Source: Roseibacillus sp.
GTDB taxonomy: Bacteria > Verrucomicrobiota > Verrucomicrobiia > Verrucomicrobiales > Akkermansiaceae
DNA length: 48,656 bases
NCBI GenBank assembly: GCA_022448985.1
Contig: JAKVCR010000049.1
Span: 56,137 to 104,792 of the forward strand
Reading direction: 5' to 3'
This document shows, one piece after another, positions 42,579-48,656 of this stretch (its first letter is position 1; each line of letters starts with the position of its first letter). The position numbers and the translations under genes are program-made. The notes under the pieces were generated by a model. That model saw only the letters and a program-made list of their open reading frames with translations. It was not told where the DNA came from and searched no databases.

Positions 42579-44306
42579 ATGGAAAATGCAAAGATGGACG
42601 GGGCCCAAGCCCTCCTAAGCACCCTCGATGACCTTGGGATCGAGTATATCTTCGGCTACTCCGGCGGAGCCGCCCTCCCCATCTTTGATGCGCTGGAGAC
42701 GGTAGAGACCAAGATGAAGTTTATCCTCGTCCGGCACGAACAGGGTGCCGTGCATATGGCTGATGGGTATGCCCGGGCCACCGGTAAACCCGCGGCCGTC
42801 CTCGTGACCTCCGGCCCTGGAGCGGGCAATACCGTCACTGGTCTCATGACCGCCCAGATGGACTCCGTGCCCATGATCGTCCTCACCGGACAGCAGGTCC
42901 TGTGGATGCTTGGCAAGGACGCCTTCCAGGAAGCCGACATCTTCAGCATCACCATGCCAGTGGTTAAACACAACTTTCTGGTTAAGAACACCAATGACCT
43001 TCCCCGGGTTGCGCGGGAGGCCCACTACATAGCTACCACCGGTCGACCGGGCCCTGTCCTCATCGATATTCCAAAGAACGTCTCGCAGGATCCTTTCGAT
43101 GGAGACCTCGATCCCGAAGTCAACCTCCCTGGCTATCATCCGGAACGCTCACTCGAAATCGACGAGGCTTCCATCGAGCGGGCCGTAAAACTCATTGAGC
43201 AAAGTCGTCGACCGGTCATCCTGGCTGGCCAGGGCTGCATGATCTCGCGAGCAGGCGATGAGTTGCTCAAGTTATCCCGCACCCTGGGATGTCCGGTGAC
43301 CACCACCCTGCTCGGCAAGGGAGTCTACCCCGAAACGGACGAGCACTCACTTGGCATGCTCGGCATGCATGGCACCGCCTATGCAAACAAGGCCATCGTG
43401 GAAGCCGATCTCATCCTCAATGTGGGCTCGCGCTTCGACGACCGCATTATCGGGCAGGCTGACAAGTTCGGCGCAAATGCCAGCATCATACATATCGACA
43501 TCGATCCTTCCGAAATGAACAAGATGATTTCGCCCGACGTGCAAATCATCGGCGATGCAAAGGCGGCCCTGGTCGAACTCAACCAACGGGTTGGCAAACT
43601 CGATACTGAGGAGTGGCTCAAACACCTCGCGGGATACAAAAAGAAGTACCCCCTCCACTACCGGAAGCAAGGCGGCCTGCGCATGCAGCAGGTCATTGAT
43701 GAACTCTACAACCTGACCAAGGGGGAGGCGATTGTCTCCACAGACGTGGGACAGCACCAGATGTGGGCGGCTCAATTCTACAAGAACGACGCCCCTCACC
43801 GTTGGCTCTCTTCTGGCGGAGCCGGCACTATGGGATTCGGTTTTCCAGCGGCCATCGGAGCGCAGTTCGCCTGCCCGGATGACCTAGTCGTGGCCATTGT
43901 CGGTGACGGCGGATTCCAGATGACTCTCTTCGAACTCGCCACCGCGGCTCTTCATAAATTGCCCCTGAAGATCCTGGTCCTCAATAACCACTACCTCGGC
44001 ATGGTCCGTCAGTGGCAGGAGCTTTTCTTTGAAGACCGGAAGAGCGGGGTGGATCTTGAAGGCAACCCGGACTTCGTCAAACTTGCCGCCGCCTACGGAA
44101 TACAGGGCTTTAACATCAAGCGACCCGCCGACGTCGGTCGCACCCTCCAGAAGGCACTCGATTACAACGAGGGGCCATGCCTCATCCACGCCGAGTGTCA
44201 CAAGACCGATAACGTCTTTCCCATGATTCCCGCCGGAGCCGCTCTTGAGGACATGCTGATCGAACCCCCCAAGGAGAAGATGGCCAAGCCCGTTGGGTCC
44301 ACCTAG
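42579..44306 (+). CDS. ilvB: Acetolactate synthase large subunit
   Basis: A 575-residue ThDP-dependent enzyme that makes 2-acetolactate or 2-aceto-2-hydroxybutyrate, the first common step of valine, leucine and isoleucine synthesis. The catalytic Glu54 lies in VRHEQGAVHMADGYARATGK. YIFGYSGGAALPIFDAL, SGPGAGNTVTGLMTAQMDSVPMIVLTGQ and the FAD-fold VNLGSRFDDR-like NVGSRFDDRIIG are present. The ThDP motif runs from GDGGFQMTLFELATA (GDG at 442-444) to LNNHYLGMVRQWQELFF (NN at 469-470), 27 residues apart. The start is ATG 42579 with AGAAAGG upstream. It pairs with ilvN 53 bp downstream. Confidence 0.96.
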   Translation: MENAKMDGAQALLSTLDDLGIEYIFGYSGGAALPIFDALETVETKMKFILVRHEQGAVHMADGYARATGKPAAVLVTSGPGAGNTVTGLMTAQMDSVPMIVLTGQQVLWMLGKDAFQEADIFSITMPVVKHNFLVKNTNDLPRVAREAHYIATTGRPGPVLIDIPKNVSQDPFDGDLDPEVNLPGYHPERSLEIDEASIERAVKLIEQSRRPVILAGQGCMISRAGDELLKLSRTLGCPVTTTLLGKGVYPETDEHSLGMLGMHGTAYANKAIVEADLILNVGSRFDDRIIGQADKFGANASIIHIDIDPSEMNKMISPDVQIIGDAKAALVELNQRVGKLDTEEWLKHLAGYKKKYPLHYRKQGGLRMQQVIDELYNLTKGEAIVSTDVGQHQMWAAQFYKNDAPHRWLSSGGAGTMGFGFPAAIGAQFACPDDLVVAIVGDGGFQMTLFELATAALHKLPLKILVLNNHYLGMVRQWQELFFEDRKSGVDLEGNPDFVKLAAAYGIQGFNIKRPADVGRTLQKALDYNEGPCLIHAECHKTDNVFPMIPAGAALEDMLIEPPKEKMAKPVGST

Positions 44307-44359
44307 GCGGATGCCAGTGCAGCTTTACGCAATTTAAAGTAAGAAAGCCTCCCCGCATC

Positions 44360-44902
44360 ATGAGCAGGACAATCGTCACCACCGACACACCCACCGCAGT
44401 AAATCCGGACGAGGTCACTCATACTCTCTCCATCCTCGTCAACAACAAGGCTGGGGTCCTCATGAGGATTTGCCAGGTCTTTGCGAGGCGGGGCTACAAC
44501 ATTGAATCCCTCGTGGTCTCGCAGGGGCGGGATCCCCACTTCAGCCGAATGACGATCGGGCTCAAGGGTGCTCCTGAAGGCCTGGAACAGATCATCAAGC
44601 AGGTCAGCAAGCTTATTGACGTCATTCACTGCTACGAACACACCACCGCAGATGCCGTGGTGAAGGAGATGCTCCTTATCAAGTTCCTCGTGGGAGATGG
44701 TCAGCAACGCACTGAAGCCCTTCAGATTATCGAGCACTTCAACGGGAAGACCGTTGATCTCACCCCCTCCTCCATGGTGGCAATGATTACCGGAGACTCC
44801 CCCAAGGTCGACGCCGCAGTCGGTATGCTGGGCCAGTTCGACATCATCGAAACCGTGCGCACTGGTAAAGTCGTCATGGCCCGGGGGGAGCAGCCAACCT
44901 AG
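44360..44902 (+). CDS. ilvN: Acetolactate synthase small (regulatory) subunit
   Basis: 180 residues. The N-terminal ACT domain reads HTLSILVNNKAGVLMRICQVFARRGYNIESLVVSQGRDPHFSRMTIGLKG, the valine-binding and large-subunit-activating part. It is followed by the IlvH-type C-terminal domain (EMLLIKFLVGDGQQRTEALQIIEHFNGKTVDLTPSSMVAMITGDSPKVDAAVGMLGQFDIIETVRTGKVVMARG). It stimulates IlvB and confers feedback control. The ATG at 44360 leaves a 16-residue unstructured head. It forms a two-gene operon with ilvB and converges on the next gene. Confidence 0.95.
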   Translation: MSRTIVTTDTPTAVNPDEVTHTLSILVNNKAGVLMRICQVFARRGYNIESLVVSQGRDPHFSRMTIGLKGAPEGLEQIIKQVSKLIDVIHCYEHTTADAVVKEMLLIKFLVGDGQQRTEALQIIEHFNGKTVDLTPSSMVAMITGDSPKVDAAVGMLGQFDIIETVRTGKVVMARGEQPT

Positions 44903-45029
44903 ATTCAACGGAATCCGGAACGCTTCCAGAGACCTCCGTTTTCCAAATCGGGGGCTGGAGTTGGATAGAACAGGATTTCCGACGGGAAGGCCCCTGCCTC
45001 TGGCGATCAGCCTCCCCTTGGACTCGAAT

Positions 45030-46214
45030 TCATCGCTGGAGTGGGCCGCGCGATTCATTCTTATCCGACAGGGACTCGAACGCTGCCCGCAGGGGAATGT
45101 CCCGGGATTGTCTCTGGACAGGATTGTAGCGCGGATAGATTCCCTCAAACACTCCTCGCAACGACAGGGGCGCGGGACCCGATTCACTGTAGGTAAGAAC
45201 GACTTCAAGCTCACCACCATAGGTGAAGTCGCCTGGACCCTCGTCGGTCAGGCGGATCGCTCCACTAAGCAGGGCATAGCGCAGTTTCCCATCTGACCCG
45301 GCCGGTCTTATTGTCAGGTTTCCGTCAACTCTGCTGATCTGGTAGACCTTTTTGGTTTGCTGGCTGGTGCGCTCCATTACTCCCGGCGGGTAGACCTGGG
45401 ATAGCCATTTTTTCAGGGCGGACGCTTCTACCCTGCCCTTCTTGCGTGGATAATGAAGCGGCTTCCAGTCTTCTTTATTCAGCGCAACAACCTCAACAAC
45501 CGGCGCACGGTAGGCTCTCATGCGTTCTTCAAGCAAGCGCACGAAAACACGGATGCCCGGCTGCTCCAGATCCGGTAGTTTCAAGGGATGTTCTGCGGTT
45601 GGAGCGTGATCAAGGTCGAGGGCGGGGAGCGCCTGCTTCAATCCTCGTATGGTATAGTCCCCGAGGGACTCGCGCTTTTGTCCTCCCCCGGGGCCCCGCC
45701 GGGGCCCCATCCGGCGAAAAGCATCGAACCAGTGTATCAGGTTTCCCTCCGCGTCGAGAATGGCCAGGTCCACGTTGCTTTGCTGCCCCTTTCCTCCAAA
45801 TCCCCGTCCTCTGAATTTCTTCTGCCAGACCTCCCGCACCGGGTCAGGGATATTCGGGTCATTGCGATGTCCATGCCACGACGCAGCAATGAAAGGTCTC
45901 AGCATTCGGACCACCTCCGGGTCTATGAGCGAGGTCCCACGGACCTGCGTGGCCGTCGCTCAGCAGTGTCCGGAGGAGAGATCCCCATACTGGGCATGAA
46001 TGATCACCAGAAACACGGGACGTTTTTCGCGAAGCGCCCTTCGCTGGGCCTCCTCCAGTGAGGAGGCCCAGTCAATACGGTACATGGCAAGATCGTCTTT
46101 TCCAGGACGGAAAGCCTTGTACCGATCAAGAACGGCGCCTACTTCCAGGACTTGGGCCGGAACGATGCCCACAGTCGCAAGCGATAAGATAAGGACAATG
46201 CAGAGGCGTCTCAT
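45030..46214 (-). CDS. Secreted thioredoxin-like protein with in-frame TGA; candidate selenoprotein
   Basis: The minus-strand frame starts at ATG 46214 and continues to 45030 with a single interruption, TGA at 45962-45960. The first 84 codons encode a signal peptide (MRRLCIVLILSLATVGIVPA) and the start of a thioredoxin-like fold (EEAQRRALREKRPVFLVIIH), ending SSGHC (Cys84). After the TGA the frame continues ATATQVRGTSLIDPEVVRMLRPFI, the helix expected after a thioredoxin active site. It then runs FGGKGQQSNVDLAILDAEGNLIHWFDAF and a beta-rich C-terminal domain ending near GVFEGIYPRYNPVQRQSRDIPLRAAFES. The full product would be 394 residues with selenocysteine at 85, next to Cys84. A strong hairpin begins at the TGA. 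Alternatives are a nonsense mutation (for example from TGG), a sequence error, or restart at ATG 45905, which has GGAGG 8 nt upstream. Confidence 0.65.
45926..45962 (-). promoter_or_regulatory. SECIS-like hairpin starting at the in-frame TGA
   Basis: On the minus strand TGAGCGA (45962-45956) pairs perfectly with TCGCTCA (45932-45926), the stem including the TGA itself. Inside it GG pairs with CC and CCACG (45952-45948) with CGTGG (45941-45937), leaving the apical loop CAGGTC (45947-45942). An alternative inner stem is AGGTCC/GGACCT (45946-45941/45937-45932) with loop GTG, 19 nt after the TGA. E. coli fdhF has a SECIS hairpin just after its UGA with loop AGGUCU. The loop content matches well. 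The distance from TGA to loop in the first fold (12 nt) is shorter than the usual 16 or more, while the second fold meets it. Confidence 0.6.
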
Positions 46215-46297
46215 GGTCTATTGGTTCCTTTGCTCAGGTCGCACAAACTGTCGCACCGCAACCCTGCGCACATTCCTGAAGATTGAATATAGCATCC

Positions 46298-46323
46298 AGC
46301 TTTCCCCTCGCAAGGGAGAAGCT
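46298..46323. terminator. Hairpin between surface protein gene and thioredoxin-like gene
   Basis: AGCTT-TCCC pairs with GGGA-G-AAGCT (9 pairs, one bulged G, 7-nt loop) in the 135-bp gap after the stop at 46350. No T-tract follows on the minus strand, so terminator function is uncertain. Confidence 0.35.
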
Positions 46324-46349
46324 GACCAGAGCCCGTCACCTCAAGCCTC

Positions 46350-48656
46350 CTAGGGCATCACCACCTTAACCCCGACATCATCGATCGATAATCCACTGAA
46401 GGCATCCACACTGCTGTCACTGACGAAGTTCCATTCCACCAGAATCGTCTCCCCGAGAGCTCCCGCTGCGATGGGGATGGTGATGGTCAGATAGTCGGTG
46501 TCGAACACGCTCATCTCGATGGGGATATCCGCTCCAAGTTGCACCTTGTCAGAAGCACGAAGGAAGCGCACCACTGCTGAGTCCCCAAAGCCATCCGCGT
46601 CCCGGAAGGCGGCGAAGGAAAGCTCCGCTCCGCTCACTCCAGTCAGGTCGATTGCAGGAGAACGAAGGGAAATATCGGCGTCGGGAAAATAGTCGCCGAG
46701 GCTCGTGCACCAGGCATTGGAAGATCCTTGGGCCCCTTCGATCGGACCGGTGGAGCCATTAGGCGTCCCAAATTCCCACTGCGTATTTCCGTTGGTATCG
46801 TTCACAAGCGTAGTCCAGTCCCCCACCCCCGACTCAAGGTCATCATAGAAGAGGGGAGGCGCATTCTCCTCGCGGATCGCAACGAATCCCTTGCCCGGGA
46901 ATGGCAGGGCAATGTCCACGGTATTGGTCCCCGTGGGATCGGCGCGAATATCCTGCGAGCCTTCCAGGCCGTCCCATGAATCTCTTGGCGAGGTGAGATC
47001 CGGATTGATGAGGACATCGTAGACTTTCCCCGGGGTGCTCGGCCAGGTGAGACGGAGCATGGTCGAGTCAAGTGGAGAACGGTCGACAGACAACTTAAGT
47101 TGGTTTCCGCCACTTCCAGAGGATACCTCGATCGAAAACGCATAGGTCCGGGCAAGGCTGGCATGTCCGAAGCTGTCGAGGGTGTTCCCGACTCCACCTG
47201 CCTCGTCCACGTTGCCGCTATTGGCGTGGTCGGTTATCCCGAAGCCGAGATTGGTGAGAATGCTGTTGGTCACTCCGGGGGCGTTGGTGTTCTGAATTCC
47301 CGCCGCCACTGTCGCTCCACCTTCCGGAATAGTGAAGGCCGCCTCTTCCCCTCCGAAGGGGACCCCCCACTGAATTCCGGGTTCGGTGTCAATCGTCTCA
47401 CCCACTGCCACCACAGTGTGATTGGCAGGGCCGTTCACAATGGTGAGGAAAGGAAAGACCGGTTGCGTAACCCCAGGCACGCCTGAGTCCGGAGCCGCAT
47501 TGTAATTCCAGCTTCTGGCCTGATAGGTCCCGGCCTCCAGGAACACCGTGTCGGTGATATTGATGTTCTGTCGCATCTGGTTCTGGCCGCTGTTACCTGC
47601 CGGAGTGTCTACCACCCCGATTAATTCCGGCCCGTAACCAATGGTGATGAAACCGGGACTGTTGGGATCATTCGGATTGCTGCCTAGTGCCACTTCCTCA
47701 CCGTCCGAATGTCCGTCGCCATCGGTATCCGGATCCAGAGGGTCCGTCCCCAGGGTATCCTCCATCCCATCAGAGAGGCCGTCATCATCGCTGTCCGGGT
47801 TACCCGGATCGGTTCCGTTTGCGACCTCATCTGCATCATCGACACCATCATCATCGGAATCGGCCTCGGTGGGATTGGTCCCGGCCTCGTATTCCTCCAG
47901 GTCGGTGAGCCCGTCGTCATCGAAGTCGCCGGGTCCGAGTTGGGTCAGGTCGCCAGGGAAGTACTGTTCCTCGTAGCCGTCGGGGATACTGTCACCGTCG
48001 GTGTCGATGCTGGGATCGAAGCTGTCGATATAGACGCCCCAGCTCTGTCCGTTGGCATCGGTGTCAAAGTCCGCAGGAGCCCCGCTGCTGATTCCGAAGG
48101 TGCCGGCGTAGCCGATGCCGCCGAAGTCGGCGGTGTTGGTCGAGAAGTCGTTGTAGTAGCCGAAGCCGATATCAGCCGCGGACTGGGCGCCACCGCCGTC
48201 CTCGACGAACCAGACGTCGATATTGTACCAGCCGCCACTGCCGAAGTCGAAGTTGGCGAAGGTGCGAGCATTCCAGCTCACGTCGGAGTGCTCCTGGGCT
48301 CCCCCGGCGGGGGTCAGGTTGCTGGATCCACTGATCGGGGTGGCCACGATCTTGACGCGGTCATCGAAGTTCTCGGTGAAGGCGAAGACGCCATCGGCAT
48401 CGTAGAACTGGAAGATGAAGGCGAGGTCGTAGTTGTCACCGAGGAGGTCGACGCCCAGGCCCCCGGGTTCCCGGTCGAGATCGATTCCCTCGAGGAGAAG
48501 GGAGTTCGGATCGTCTATTTCCCCGAAGGGAGCTTCCTGGTCCACGTTCTCGGGCAGCGCGCCGGTGAAGTCGTCGCCACCGACATTGAGACCATCGGTC
48601 CTCCTGTAGAGGACCCTTTCGGGCTTATGGTTGACAAGGATGATCTCCGGCTTGGA
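46350..48656 (-). CDS. Large surface protein with calcium-type repeats, 5' part missing
   Basis: The frame is open from the right edge of the window to the stop at 46350, so at least 768 residues are present and the N-terminus lies outside. Residues 1-215 of the fragment are beta-rich (VWFVEDGGGAQSAADIGFGYYNDF). Residues about 217-330 are thrombospondin type 3-like repeats, rich in DxDxDG (DTDGDSIPDGYEE, DSDDDGLSDGMEDTLGTDPLDPDTDGDG), which bind calcium. Further beta domains follow. The C-terminal 170 residues (FYDDLESGVGDWTTLVNDTNGNTQWEFG ... ISLRSPAIDLTGVSGAELSF) resemble a MAM/immune-inhibitor-like jelly roll. The protein is probably secreted or surface-bound. The DxDxDG unit also occurs in the protein at 24230. 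Confidence 0.85.
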   Translation of the reverse strand, partial: SKPEIILVNHKPERVLYRRTDGLNVGGDDFTGALPENVDQEAPFGEIDDPNSLLLEGIDLDREPGGLGVDLLGDNYDLAFIFQFYDADGVFAFTENFDDRVKIVATPISGSSNLTPAGGAQEHSDVSWNARTFANFDFGSGGWYNIDVWFVEDGGGAQSAADIGFGYYNDFSTNTADFGGIGYAGTFGISSGAPADFDTDANGQSWGVYIDSFDPSIDTDGDSIPDGYEEQYFPGDLTQLGPGDFDDDGLTDLEEYEAGTNPTEADSDDDGVDDADEVANGTDPGNPDSDDDGLSDGMEDTLGTDPLDPDTDGDGHSDGEEVALGSNPNDPNSPGFITIGYGPELIGVVDTPAGNSGQNQMRQNINITDTVFLEAGTYQARSWNYNAAPDSGVPGVTQPVFPFLTIVNGPANHTVVAVGETIDTEPGIQWGVPFGGEEAAFTIPEGGATVAAGIQNTNAPGVTNSILTNLGFGITDHANSGNVDEAGGVGNTLDSFGHASLARTYAFSIEVSSGSGGNQLKLSVDRSPLDSTMLRLTWPSTPGKVYDVLINPDLTSPRDSWDGLEGSQDIRADPTGTNTVDIALPFPGKGFVAIREENAPPLFYDDLESGVGDWTTLVNDTNGNTQWEFGTPNGSTGPIEGAQGSSNAWCTSLGDYFPDADISLRSPAIDLTGVSGAELSFAAFRDADGFGDSAVVRFLRASDKVQLGADIPIEMSVFDTDYLTITIPIAAGALGETILVEWNFVSDSSVDAFSGLSIDDVGVKVVMP

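Noticed and set aside
1..48656. TGA read as Trp (alternative genetic code) to explain two interrupted genes
   Set aside because: TGA is used as an ordinary stop in hisI, fabG, pstA and the giant surface protein, and Trp is encoded by TGG throughout, so the standard code holds.

Overview
The window looks like chromosomal DNA of a free-living Gram-negative bacterium, most likely a member of the Verrucomicrobiota. The placement is an inference from gene content: Cys-type sulfatases, a giant CotH/lamin-tail surface protein, a DUF4175-like protein, a long-form IspH and GC-rich coding sequence. LptE, BamD and LolA-like proteins show an outer membrane. No phage, insertion sequence, CRISPR, rRNA or tRNA gene was found.

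Layout. Positions 1-6779 carry mostly housekeeping genes: the 5' end of asnS, a LolA-like protein, an unknown protein, fabG, holB, hisI, a DUF3108 protein and a metallo-hydrolase. Positions 6947-15792 form one same-strand run that looks like an envelope operon: a 948-residue DUF4175-like membrane protein, a Gln/Gly-rich protein split by an in-frame TGA, an alpha/alpha-toroid (prenyltransferase-like) secreted protein, and three tandem paralogous secreted proteins. A sigma-70 family factor follows on the other strand. After a 665 bp regulatory gap with palindromes comes the phosphate operon pstS-pstC-pstA-pstB1-pstB2-phoU, closely followed by a sulfatase. Positions 24230-34056 hold the 2142-residue surface protein, glucuronate isomerase (uxaC) and a second sulfatase overlapping uxaC, which suggests use of sulfated uronate polysaccharides. 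Positions 34151-42219 hold ispH, a TPR protein, proC, bamD-like, lptE, rsmI, a small membrane protein and a sugar isomerase-like TIM barrel. Then come ilvB-ilvN, a secreted thioredoxin-like gene interrupted by one in-frame TGA, and the 3' part of a large calcium-repeat surface protein.

Two observations stand out. (1) The thioredoxin-like gene at 45030-46214 (minus strand) reads through a single TGA placed directly after a Cys at the expected redox site. That TGA opens a 37-nt hairpin whose apical loop is CAGGUC, close to the AGGUCU loop of the E. coli fdhF SECIS. It is a good candidate for an undescribed selenoprotein. (2) The two PstB ATPases have lost complementary motifs: PstB1 lacks the Q-loop Gln and H-loop His but keeps LSGGQ, while PstB2 keeps those residues but has LTLEQ in place of LSGGQ. 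This predicts an obligate heterodimer with one active and one degenerate ATP site, unlike the usual PstB homodimer.

Other candidates are a second in-frame TGA followed by a perfect hairpin (10257-10292), twin GTGACA-N4-TGTCAC operators before pstS, a structured intergenic RNA candidate (40980-41088) and a possible leader ORF with a ribosome-site hairpin before ilvB.
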